Part shown: positions 17,519-24,475 of the stretch, piece after piece | Layout: the number at the start of each line of letters is the position of its first letter | Position numbering within the stretch: position 1 is the first letter of the stretch | Virus record (IMG/VR): IMGVR_UViG_3300042890_000639 | Location: 1 to 50,038 of that record | Origin: a virus | DNA length: 50,038 nucleotides | Strand: one strand, 5' to 3' | Translations under genes and position numbers: made by a program | The notes under the pieces: model-generated | Seen by the model: the letters and a program-made list of their open reading frames with translations, nothing else | Database searches by the model: none | Told to the model about the DNA's origin: nothing

Positions 17519-17538
17519 CCAACTCGACAGGAGATCAG

Positions 17539-17859
17539 ATGAAGCGATCAGGACCAATACAGCGACGGACACCTCTCAAGAGATCCACACCGAAGCGACA
17601 GCGACGGACAGGACTCGACAGCGACGTGCGTACGACCGTGTTCCTTCGGGACAAGGGCTGTAAAGGCAGAGAGCTGATACCTGACCTGACCTGTTGGGGA
17701 CGACTCGACCCTCATCACATTCTACGGAGATCGCAGGGAGGTCGGGACACGCCCGACAACCTCGTGACCCTCTGTAGGGCTCACCACGACTGGGTACACG
17801 CGTACCCCGAGTCGTCACGCAACCTCGGTCTCTTACGGAGACCTCAACCAAAGGAATAA
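17539..17859 (+). CDS. HNH endonuclease
   Basis: A 106-residue HNH nuclease: a basic N-terminus (1-25), then HHILRRSQGG at 59-68, DNLVTLC at 73-79 and AHHDWVH at 81-87, giving the His-Asn-His core, with cysteines at 41, 52 and 79. It has a ribosome binding site AGGAG at 17529. Small HNH proteins may be packaging partners of terminase, free homing endonucleases or anti-host nucleases; here it lies 10 kb from terminase beside the non-coding stretch and under an operator-promoter, so early function or homing seems likelier. Confidence 0.8.
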   Translation: MKRSGPIQRRTPLKRSTPKRQRRTGLDSDVRTTVFLRDKGCKGRELIPDLTCWGRLDPHHILRRSQGGRDTPDNLVTLCRAHHDWVHAYPESSRNLGLLRRPQPKE

Positions 17860-17863
17860 TCCA

Positions 17864-18328
17864 ATGACACTAATGAAACAGCAGCTAGACCTTTTCGGGG
17901 AGATCGTCCCCGAGGTCCGTCAAGTAATGTGCTGTCCGCATTGTTCGGGCAGGGGAGTGATCCCCGTCGACGAAGCGACAGCCCGTACCGCCGATCCCCG
18001 AACCTCGAAAGAGGCTGGCGATCGACACTCCTCCGACCCGAGAAGCTTCCGTCGAGGATCTCGGCAGGCTCGTGTCCTCGAGGCGCTCTCTCTCCAGCCC
18101 TACACCGCGCAGGAAGTAGCGGTCGCTGTTGTCGGGGCGGAGGCTCCTCTCTCGGCGCTCGAGGGAACGCGGAGACGTGTCTCCTCGCTCAAGAGGATCG
18201 GACTCATTCGCGAGACAGGCGTGGAACGCTGTAATCCGGGAAGCGGAACTTTCTGCTCCGTCTACGAGGTGACGGATCTCGGTCGCGACGTGCTCCGACG
18301 TCTCCTCGAGACAGGCTCATCGGTATGA
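17864..18328 (+). CDS. DNA-binding protein with zinc finger and winged helix
   Basis: A 154-residue protein. CCPHCSGRG at about residues 23-31 is a knuckle-type finger half; TADPRTSKEAGDRH follows, a motif of a phage family whose second half is a winged-helix domain (about residues 65-150, QARVLEALSLQPYTAQEVA and a VSSLKRIGLIRETG turn). It sits in the early region after the HNH gene with a purine-rich site before the ATG. It may control transcription or replication; the target is unknown. Confidence 0.65.
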   Translation: MTLMKQQLDLFGEIVPEVRQVMCCPHCSGRGVIPVDEATARTADPRTSKEAGDRHSSDPRSFRRGSRQARVLEALSLQPYTAQEVAVAVVGAEAPLSALEGTRRRVSSLKRIGLIRETGVERCNPGSGTFCSVYEVTDLGRDVLRRLLETGSSV

Positions 18329-18675
18329 GTCGACTCCTCACTCAGGGCGAGATCGAGGCGAACATTGCCGAGCTGAGCGATCTCCTCGAGGAGCAGACCT
18401 ACCTGTATGCCGAACAATCTGAGGCAGCTGCGATCACCGAATCGGATTACAAGATCCGAATGGCGAGAGCGATCGTCGGCTTCGCCAATGATCCCTCAAT
18501 CAAAATGACCCAACACGAGCGACAGGCTCGATGCGACCTTCATTGCGCGTCGGAGTTTCGAGACTGGAAACTCGCCGAAGCGCAGAGACAGTCAACGAAG
18601 GAGGCTCTCCTCTCGCTCCGATCTCGTCTCGACGCTATGCGAACCCTGTCCGCAAATGTCCGACACGCCACCTAG
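18325..18675 (+). CDS. Conserved early phage protein, helical
   Basis: A 116-residue, almost entirely helical protein with the segment ERQARCDLHCASEFRDWKLA typical of a widespread actinophage/siphophage family of unknown function often found near recombination and replication genes. It overlaps the previous gene by four bases. Confidence 0.65.
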   Translation: MSRLLTQGEIEANIAELSDLLEEQTYLYAEQSEAAAITESDYKIRMARAIVGFANDPSIKMTQHERQARCDLHCASEFRDWKLAEAQRQSTKEALLSLRSRLDAMRTLSANVRHAT

Positions 18676-18689
18676 AAAGAAACTCCCCA

Positions 18690-18923
18690 ATGACCGACAC
18701 GAAAAAGAACGACGTTGACGAACTCAAACGTCTCGAGAGACTAATCGCCCGAGGTATCAAGGCATACGACGAACGAAACGCTCTCATCGTCGCCCTCGTC
18801 AACCGAGGGCATAAGCAGATCGACGTCGCTCGGATTATCAACCGAGAGCGCGAGAAGCTCGGCGTTGCCCTGATCACGCCCGACGCGATCGCCGCCACAA
18901 TCAAGAGAGCCAACGCAGGGTAG
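18690..18923 (+). CDS. Small HTH protein, paralogue of the gene at 22645
   Basis: A 77-residue protein. Aligned with the protein at 22645-22905 it shares LERxIxRGxxA, ERNxLxVxLV, GxxQxDxxRxxNRxR and TPDAIxxxIKR, so the two are paralogues. The GHKQIDVARIINRER segment (about residues 44-58) reads as a helix-turn-helix. One or both are candidates for the protein that binds the shared CCGACTCGAGTCGG operators. Its stop is directly followed by operator-promoter 4. Confidence 0.7.
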   Translation: MTDTKKNDVDELKRLERLIARGIKAYDERNALIVALVNRGHKQIDVARIINREREKLGVALITPDAIAATIKRANAG

Positions 18924-18952
18924 TTGACTCCTCGACTCGAGTCGGCTATCCT
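18924..18952 (+). promoter_or_regulatory. Operator-promoter 4
   Basis: TTGACT at 18924-18929, spacer of 17 with TCGACTCGAGTCGG (18932-18945), TATCCT at 18947-18952. The gene starts at ATG 18985 after a leader of about 25 bases containing AAGAAAG. It begins immediately after the stop of the small HTH gene. Confidence 0.8.
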
Positions 18953-18984
18953 GCCGACGACAATACAACAAGAAAGACACGCCA

Positions 18985-19362
18985 ATGACAACAGACAATA
19001 CCGACTACCGATCACATACGACGACTCCGTTTCGACGAGAGGAGAGACGTACTCACGTTCGCGAGACCTTGTGGAGCTTCTCGGGAATGCGATCCCTGAG
19101 CGCCTCGTACAGCGACGGTCTCCACCGAGTCGCTTTTATCACTCACGACAGGAACGACAATCGTCAGACCACGATGAGCGTTCACAGGACCGAGGAGATC
19201 GAGGTCGACCCCGACGACGAACTCGCTCTGACGATCTCAATCCGAAGCTCCGACGGAGTTCGTCTGACTCTGTCGCTCCACGACGTCACACTCTCGCAAC
19301 TTATGGAGGCGCTCGATACAGCCCTCCTCTCGAAGGCGTCGATCGCGACGGAGACAGTATGA
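18985..19362 (+). CDS. Unknown protein upstream of the DNA methyltransferase
   Basis: A 125-residue protein; no family recognised. The first 35 residues are basic/polar, then mixed beta and a C-terminal helix. It is coupled to the methyltransferase by an ATGA overlap and expressed from operator-promoter 4. The open frame that extends upstream in another register is promoter sequence and not part of either gene. Confidence 0.65.
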   Translation: MTTDNTDYRSHTTTPFRREERRTHVRETLWSFSGMRSLSASYSDGLHRVAFITHDRNDNRQTTMSVHRTEEIEVDPDDELALTISIRSSDGVRLTLSLHDVTLSQLMEALDTALLSKASIATETV

Positions 19363-20414
19363 CTCAAGAGTTCGCAACCGAGCGCAGGGCGACGATCCTC
19401 GTCGGAGATGTCCTCGACCGCCTCGCCGACGTCGCGGACCGATCGGTCCAATCCTGTATCACGTCTCCTCCGTACTGGGGTCTGCGCGATTACGGGACAG
19501 GCGAGTGGATCGGGGGCGATCCCGACTGCTCGCACCGTCGTGACTCGAAGTATTCGGAGATGACCTCGACAGGGCACAAGAACCTCGCCCTCGGCGGAGT
19601 CGGAGACGGGATCTTCAAGACACTCTGTAGGCAATGCGGAGCGCGTCGCGTCGACAGCCAGCTTGGACTCGAGGAGACTCCCGACGAGTACGTCGAGTCG
19701 ATGGTCCGAGTCTTTCGTGAGGTGCGACGTGTCCTCGCCGACGACGGAGTCCTCTGGCTCAACCTCGGCGACTCCTACTCGGGATCCGGCAAGGGTCCAG
19801 CAGGCAACCTCGGCGCGACCAATAACGAGCGTCATATGGAACACGCGCACAGCGCGATAGTTCCCGACGGTCTCAAGCCGAAGGACCTCGTCGGGATACC
19901 TTGGCGAGTCGCCTTCGGTCTACAGAAGGACGGCTGGTATTTACGGCAGGACGTGATCTGGCATAAGCCTAATCCGATGCCCGAGAGCGTCCTCGATCGC
20001 TGTACGAAGGCTCACGAGTACGTATTTATGCTGACGAAGTCCGCGCGTTACTTCTTTGATAATGACGCGATCCGCGAGACGAGCGTCTCAACCGTTACCG
20101 AGGACGGGGAGCAAGATACACGGAATAAGAGATCTGTCTGGACGATTGCGATCAAGGCGTTCAAGGGCTCTCACTTCGCTGTTATGCCCGAGGCACTCGT
20201 CGAGCCCTGTCTCCTGTCCTCGAGCAGGAGGGGCGATCTCGTCCTCGATCCTTTTACGGGGTCGGGAACTGTCGGCGTCGTCGGGCTACGACACGGGAGG
20301 AGCTTCGTCGGAACGGAACTCAATCCTGCCTACGCGATTATTGCTCGAGACAGGATCTCCGAGGACAATCCTTTATTCAATGTCGTCGTTATTGACGAGA
20401 AGGAGACACTATGA
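19359..20414 (+). CDS. DNA amino-methyltransferase (N4-cytosine or N6-adenine)
   Basis: A 351-residue SAM-dependent methyltransferase of the beta class: catalytic TSPPYWGL with S36-P-P-Y-W40 near the N-terminus and the SAM-binding DPFTGSGT at residues 297-304 near the C-terminus, followed by GTELNPAY. Between them lies a target-recognition region with a probable zinc site (DCSH, CRQCGA). An SPPY signature usually goes with N4-cytosine, though it does not settle the base. No cognate nuclease is adjacent, so it is an orphan enzyme that probably protects phage DNA. I chose ATG 19359 because upstream codons read through operator-promoter 4. Confidence 0.9.
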   Translation: MTQEFATERRATILVGDVLDRLADVADRSVQSCITSPPYWGLRDYGTGEWIGGDPDCSHRRDSKYSEMTSTGHKNLALGGVGDGIFKTLCRQCGARRVDSQLGLEETPDEYVESMVRVFREVRRVLADDGVLWLNLGDSYSGSGKGPAGNLGATNNERHMEHAHSAIVPDGLKPKDLVGIPWRVAFGLQKDGWYLRQDVIWHKPNPMPESVLDRCTKAHEYVFMLTKSARYFFDNDAIRETSVSTVTEDGEQDTRNKRSVWTIAIKAFKGSHFAVMPEALVEPCLLSSSRRGDLVLDPFTGSGTVGVVGLRHGRSFVGTELNPAYAIIARDRISEDNPLFNVVVIDEKETL

Positions 20415-20998
20415 CCGCGCCGCTAGACCTAGACCTACAGATGACCGCGCTCCTCGACAGCGCAATACAGATGTGGAAGCAGGACGGTTGCGTGATGACC
20501 TGCTCCTACGCTCTCGGCTACAGCGCACACGCGTTTGCTCAGCCGTACGAGCCGAAGGGAATGGAGGTCGCTGTCGAGACACGCGTCGCGCTTCACGCCC
20601 TGATCGCCTCGGTCGTCAACGCTCGGTACATTGGGCGAATCGACGAGAGCTGGACTCGGCTGAGCGACGTCGGAGAACCCGACCTCGTTCACGGGGATCT
20701 CGAGCGAATGGCTGATTACGATCCAAACGTCGCGACAGCGATCTGCGTACAGGCGTATGACCTCGAGACAGAGAGGTCGTACCTTCACATGGCAACGCTG
20801 ACCCTTCACGACGACGGATCGCAGTATTGGCGACGGACATACTCCGAGGACGTCGAAGGTCGGATCGTCGGAGGATCGCAGCTAACAGCCCGAGTCATAC
20901 CGATCATCTCCAACGACACGGACCTGAGCGCCGAGGTCGTCGAGGGCTTCCTCAACGCTGTCGGCTGGACAATGGCTGTGGCGAGCGCGGAGGCATAA
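20411..20998 (+). CDS. Unknown protein after the methyltransferase
   Basis: A 195-residue protein overlapping the methyltransferase stop. No motif recognised; mixed alpha/beta, mildly acidic. Its coupling to the methyltransferase suggests early expression. Confidence 0.6.
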   Translation: MTAPLDLDLQMTALLDSAIQMWKQDGCVMTCSYALGYSAHAFAQPYEPKGMEVAVETRVALHALIASVVNARYIGRIDESWTRLSDVGEPDLVHGDLERMADYDPNVATAICVQAYDLETERSYLHMATLTLHDDGSQYWRRTYSEDVEGRIVGGSQLTARVIPIISNDTDLSAEVVEGFLNAVGWTMAVASAEA

Positions 20999-21081
20999 TG
21001 AAACTTCCTAACTGGATCGGCTTCTATACGGCTGGCGCGGCTGTCCTTTACGCGTTTTGGAGGTGGCTTCGTGGAGTGTGA
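20998..21081 (+). CDS. 27-residue membrane microprotein
   Basis: ATG 20998 overlaps the previous TAA stop, and the frame encodes 27 residues with one hydrophobic segment (IGFYTAGAAVLYAFW) and a basic end. It overlaps the next gene by 11 bases. Coupling on both sides supports translation; the function is unknown. Confidence 0.5.
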   Translation: MKLPNWIGFYTAGAAVLYAFWRWLRGV

Positions 21082-21598
21082 GTACGCCGAGAGGCTGGCG
21101 CGTCGCCTGTACGGAGGGATCGAACGTCAAGACTCCCTAACTAACCTGCTACAGGCAGGAGGTCAGCTCGAGGCGCATTACCGAAAGATCTGCCCCTGCT
21201 ACGGCTTCGCTCCTGTCGACCGCATTGCCGTTATCGAGCCCGACGTCGAGCAACAATGCGAACCCGAGAAAGAGACGAGATCCTTCGCACACGGTCTCCA
21301 CGCCTACCGCGTCTACAAGTGTCGGTGCGAGATCTGTACCGTCGCGAGTAGGGAGGCGCGAAAGCGATACCGACCTCTCTCGGACTCGGTCAAGGTTCGA
21401 CTCGACGGTCAACCTCTAATCGACAGACTCACGAGGGACGGTCGTCTCAGCGCGGTCGAGAACTCCAAGATCTCAGGCTGGCGCAAGGACGGAATCGGGA
21501 TCTACTCGGCTGACAAGTGGTGTATTCGACTCGGGTATCACCCGATCGAGATCTGGGGACAGGACTTCTACGTCTCGATCGAGCCCTTCTCGGATTAG
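21071..21598 (+). CDS. Actinophage protein with HGxxxYRxxxCRCxxC motif
   Basis: A 175-residue protein starting at GTG 21071 behind GGAGG. The middle has HGLHAYRVYKCRCEIC followed by a basic helix REARKRYR, a short motif recurrent in mycobacteriophage and other actinophage proteins, probably a small zinc- and DNA-binding unit. The C-terminal part (NSKISGWRKDGIGIYSADKW) could be a second helix-turn-helix. The stop overlaps the end of a convergent gene on the opposite strand by four bases. Confidence 0.65.
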   Translation: MECEYAERLARRLYGGIERQDSLTNLLQAGGQLEAHYRKICPCYGFAPVDRIAVIEPDVEQQCEPEKETRSFAHGLHAYRVYKCRCEICTVASREARKRYRPLSDSVKVRLDGQPLIDRLTRDGRLSAVENSKISGWRKDGIGIYSADKWCIRLGYHPIEIWGQDFYVSIEPFSD

Positions 21599-21786
21599 TG
21601 GTTGACGGCTCCGTCGGCTCCGTAGATCCGCACACCGACGACGCAGGGATCGTCTCCTCCGTCGAACTGCTCGATCTCCGCCTCGGTAATCGGCAATCCT
21701 TCGTGCGTGTCGCACGTCGGCGCTGAGCAGAAGCCTCTCTCCTGTCCGTACTCAATCCATTCGCGAAGCGTCATCTCGGTTGTCAT
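21595..21786 (-). CDS. Small acidic protein, the only clear minus-strand gene
   Basis: A 63-residue acidic protein (starts MTTEMTLREWIEYG; CSAPTCDTHEGLP at about residues 20-32; ends in a VRIYG strand). Its family-like composition is common in actinophages. Reverse-strand TACACT (complement of 21794-21799) lies seven bases before its ATG, giving a leaderless start. It is oriented against all other genes and converges with the preceding one. Possible regulator; function unknown. Confidence 0.65.
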   Translation of the reverse strand: MTTEMTLREWIEYGQERGFCSAPTCDTHEGLPITEAEIEQFDGGDDPCVVGVRIYGADGAVNH

Positions 21787-21793
21787 ACGCTCG

Positions 21794-21799
21794 AGTGTA
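21794..21799 (-). promoter_or_regulatory. -10 box of the minus-strand gene
   Basis: TACACT on the minus strand with ATG (complement of 21784-21786) eight bases further, the same spacing as the leaderless + strand genes. No -35 consensus is visible. Confidence 0.45.
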
Positions 21800-21811
21800 A
21801 CGTGGAGCAGT

Positions 21812-22591
21812 ATGGCGCTCGGATCTCGAACACTCCTAACGCAGAACTCCGAGCTGCGCCCTGATCACATTTGGAACTATGCCATACCTGCTTGGTACGT
21901 TGTTCTCCCGTCAGGCGAGAGGTTCAAGACCTGTCCGAACGCAGGAGCCTGTGCTCAGGTGTGCTACGCGAGGAACGGAACTTATCGCTTCTCAAATGTC
22001 CTCGAGGCGCACACTCGGAACCTCACGCGCTACCTCGACGATCCGGGTCAATGGCTCTCGGATCTACACGGAGAGCTGGCTCAGGCTAAGTTCCGACCGA
22101 CAGGCGTCGCGCGTCGAGTTACGGGAGATCTCGATCCCTACCTGCGTCAATGGGTCGATCGAGGAGGCTCGGCGATCCGTATCCACGACTCAGGTGACTT
22201 CTTTTCATTGGAGTATCTCCGCGACTGGATCTACACGGCGCGCCTCTTTAGCGACGTGCTGTTCTACGCCTACACGAAAGAGGTCTCCCTCCTCAAGAGT
22301 CTCGACCCCGACGAGATCCCTGCGAACTTCCGCTACCTGTTCTCGACGGGCGGACTCGAGGACAGCCTGATTGACCCCGACAGAGATCGCCACGCCGACG
22401 TGTTCCCGACCGAGGAGGCAATCGCTCTCGCTGGCTATCAGAGTCAAGAAGCCTCGGACCTCCTCGCGATCCTTCTCAATACGACGAGGATCGGGATCCC
22501 TGCTAACAACATTCCGCACTTCAATAAGAAGCTCGACGGGCGTCGCTTCTCCGAGATCGGTCGACAGGATCGAGCGCAGGGACAGGAGTAG
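21812..22591 (+). CDS. Mycobacteriophage TM4 gp88-like protein
   Basis: A 259-residue protein of the gp88-like family: CPNAGACAQVCYARNG at residues 41-56 with cysteines 41, 47 and 51, followed by HTRNLTRYL, and later RIHDSGDFFSLEYLRDW and YAYTKE. Three close cysteines plus an alternating alpha/beta pattern suggest a metal or iron-sulphur site in a barrel-like enzyme, but the spacing is not the classic radical-SAM CxxxCxxC. ATG 21812 is preceded by GGAG; the frame is open further upstream but lies over the minus-strand gene. It sits directly before the hypermodification operon, and an enzymatic role there is possible but unproven. Confidence 0.7.
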   Translation: MALGSRTLLTQNSELRPDHIWNYAIPAWYVVLPSGERFKTCPNAGACAQVCYARNGTYRFSNVLEAHTRNLTRYLDDPGQWLSDLHGELAQAKFRPTGVARRVTGDLDPYLRQWVDRGGSAIRIHDSGDFFSLEYLRDWIYTARLFSDVLFYAYTKEVSLLKSLDPDEIPANFRYLFSTGGLEDSLIDPDRDRHADVFPTEEAIALAGYQSQEASDLLAILLNTTRIGIPANNIPHFNKKLDGRRFSEIGRQDRAQGQE

Positions 22592-22628
22592 AGAGTCTCT
22601 ACCTACCTCTGTCGGTAGCCCTCGTTGG

Positions 22629-22637
22629 TGATACCAT
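22629..22637 (+). promoter_or_regulatory. Extended -10 promoter of the hypermodification operon
   Basis: TGA directly followed by TACCAT (22632-22637). ATG 22645 is exactly eight bases after the box, without a Shine-Dalgarno, so the operon transcript should be leaderless. Confidence 0.6.
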
Positions 22638-22644
22638 TTACGCA

Positions 22645-22905
22645 ATGGCTCCGACACCTCCTCCACTTCCCCGATCCTCGAAAGAACAGAAACTCGAGGC
22701 ACTTGAGCGCGAGATTGTTCGAGGACAGCGCGCCCTTCTCGAACGCAATCGCCTTGTCGTAGAACTCGTCACCTCGGGCTACACGCAGGCGGACATTACG
22801 CGCCGCCTCAACCGCCAGAGGACAGCCCTGAGCGCGGATCCCCTCACGCCCGACGCGATCCACGTCATCATCAAAAGGACTCCAACGAAAGAGGACAATA
22901 AATGA
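22645..22905 (+). CDS. HTH protein heading the hypermodification operon
   Basis: An 86-residue paralogue of the protein at 18690 (same LERxIxRG, ERNxL, GYTQADITRRLNRQR and TPDAI blocks). The GYTQADITRRLNR segment is a probable helix-turn-helix. It overlaps the ParB-like gene by four bases and so belongs to the operon, perhaps as its regulator or as a DNA-targeting partner of the modification enzymes. Confidence 0.7.
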   Translation: MAPTPPPLPRSSKEQKLEALEREIVRGQRALLERNRLVVELVTSGYTQADITRRLNRQRTALSADPLTPDAIHVIIKRTPTKEDNK

Positions 22906-23534
22906 AAACTATCCAGCAAGAGTTCGACCCTTCGATCTCGGTTGCAGACCTGTCCGAGCACCCCGACAACCCTCGCCGAGGCGACTCCAAGGCTGTCAAC
23001 GAGAGCATCGCCGCCAACGGCTTCTACGGGGCGATCCTCGTACAGAAGTCGACGGGTCGCGTTCTAGCTGGTCACACTCGCCTCAAGGCAGCGAAGCAGA
23101 GTGGCGCTACTGAGGTCCCCGGAATCTGGCTCGACGTCGACGACACTCAAGCGAAGCGGATCCTCCTCGCCGATAACCGCACGAGCGACCTCGCGTACTA
23201 CGACGACGACGCCCTTTTCGCTGTCCTCGGGTCGATCCTCGAGGAAGGAGACAGCCTCAAGGGGACAGGCTACGACGACGCGACCTACACGCTCCTTCTG
23301 CGTAATGACGAGCACCCCGGAGACCTTTACGTCGGGAACGTCGAGCAGGGAATGACGCCCGGCGACCGAGGACCGATCTACGACGCGAGCGACATTCGCT
23401 CGATCATTCTCCCGTTCCAAGGCGAAACCTACGACGAGGTCGTACAGAACCTCACGGCTCTCCGATCTCGCTACGACGTCAAGACGAACGCCGACGTAGT
23501 AAGGATTGTCCTCGGTAAGGCAGTCTCCGAGTGA
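22902..23534 (+). CDS. ParB/Srx-fold protein of the base-modification operon
   Basis: A 210-residue protein with a ParB N-terminal-like domain: HPDNPRRGD (about residues 20-28), SIAANGFYGAILVQ and GRVLAGHTRLKAAKQSG (about 52-68), where the GHTR replaces the usual GERR. ParB-like proteins recur next to TET/JBP and other DNA-modifying enzymes in phages, where they are thought to act as ATP/CTP-using or nuclease-like accessory factors. It overlaps both neighbours by four bases. A plasmid-partition role is unlikely because no ParA is present. Confidence 0.85.
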   Translation: MKTIQQEFDPSISVADLSEHPDNPRRGDSKAVNESIAANGFYGAILVQKSTGRVLAGHTRLKAAKQSGATEVPGIWLDVDDTQAKRILLADNRTSDLAYYDDDALFAVLGSILEEGDSLKGTGYDDATYTLLLRNDEHPGDLYVGNVEQGMTPGDRGPIYDASDIRSIILPFQGETYDEVVQNLTALRSRYDVKTNADVVRIVLGKAVSE

Positions 23535-24475
23535 AGCGCGTCGTTCTACAGCGACGTGTACCAACGGTTGTCTGTACGTCTCTCGACGTCGGAGACAGGA
23601 CTCGTACGGTCCGTTCCTGTGGGGAGATGATCCCGTACACGCCGAATAAGCCCTGCCCGAACTGCGGACGTAAGCAGATCCGCGCCACAGCGCCAGCCCC
23701 GAGCCCCGACTCCCTCATCATCAACGAGACCGCCTGTATCGTCGACGCCGATCTCGACGAGGTCGTCGCGGTCCAGATCCTTGGCGAACAGCAACTCGCC
23801 TCCGCGATCGCACAGCAGCTGCGTCACGTTACGCAATGGGAGCGTGTCGGCAACGAAGGACGTCTCTCGGGGATCTCTGTCGAGCACAATACGTTTGGTT
23901 ACGCAGCTCCTGCGCCTCTCCGATCCCGTTGGGCGTGTACGCGCTGTCGCTTCGACCGCAACTACCCCGACGCCGCCGAGCTGATCTACGACTTCGTCTA
24001 CACCGCCGAGCGCCGATTCCGCGAACACGCGCCCGACGCCTACCGTCAATCCGCCGAGGCTGTCCTCGACTCTGTCCCGAATGCGTGGCTCATTCGTGGG
24101 ACACCTTGGACCTCGGGGATCATCAACAATACCGCCGCGCTCCCGTTCCACAAGGACTCAGGGAACATCAGAGGTTCGTGGTCAGCAATGATCGCCTGTC
24201 GACACGGGATCGACGGAGGGCTCCTCTACCTCGCGGACTACGACGTCTACCTCGCTGTCCCTCACGGCTCAATCTCTATTTTCGACGGTCAATCTGTCTT
24301 ACACGGCGTCACGCCTTTCACGGTGACGTCTCACGATGCTTGGCGCTACACGCTCGTTGCTTACGCTAAGAATGGAATGAAGTCTTGCTCTCCGAACCCT
24401 GCCGACGAGGTCGAGCGCGCCGCGATCCGAGCGACCGACGCCGACCGTCGCAAGGCGGAGCGCCTCCGTAAGTGA
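23531..24475 (+). CDS. TET/JBP-family 2-oxoglutarate/Fe(II) DNA dioxygenase
   Basis: A 314-residue dioxygenase starting at GTG. The double-stranded beta helix is clear: H207 and D209 in PFHKDSGN, GGLLYLADY after it, H258 in LHGVTPF as distal iron ligand and R272 in WRYTLVAY as the 2-oxoglutarate anchor. The HxD...GN and HGVTP blocks are those of the TET/JBP family, which hydroxylates the methyl of thymine or 5-methylcytosine in DNA. Two CxxC pairs (C42/C45, C136/C139) may bind zinc. As no C5-cytosine methyltransferase is visible, thymine is the likelier substrate, giving 5-hydroxymethyluracil. It is coupled to the ParB-like and pyrophosphorylase-like genes by four-base overlaps. Confidence 0.85.
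   Translation: MKRVVLQRRVPTVVCTSLDVGDRTRTVRSCGEMIPYTPNKPCPNCGRKQIRATAPAPSPDSLIINETACIVDADLDEVVAVQILGEQQLASAIAQQLRHVTQWERVGNEGRLSGISVEHNTFGYAAPAPLRSRWACTRCRFDRNYPDAAELIYDFVYTAERRFREHAPDAYRQSAEAVLDSVPNAWLIRGTPWTSGIINNTAALPFHKDSGNIRGSWSAMIACRHGIDGGLLYLADYDVYLAVPHGSISIFDGQSVLHGVTPFTVTSHDAWRYTLVAYAKNGMKSCSPNPADEVERAAIRATDADRRKAERLRK

Noticed and set aside
22902-23534. ParB as plasmid-partition protein of a phage-plasmid
   Set aside because: No ParA or parS cluster, and it is embedded in a base-modification operon.
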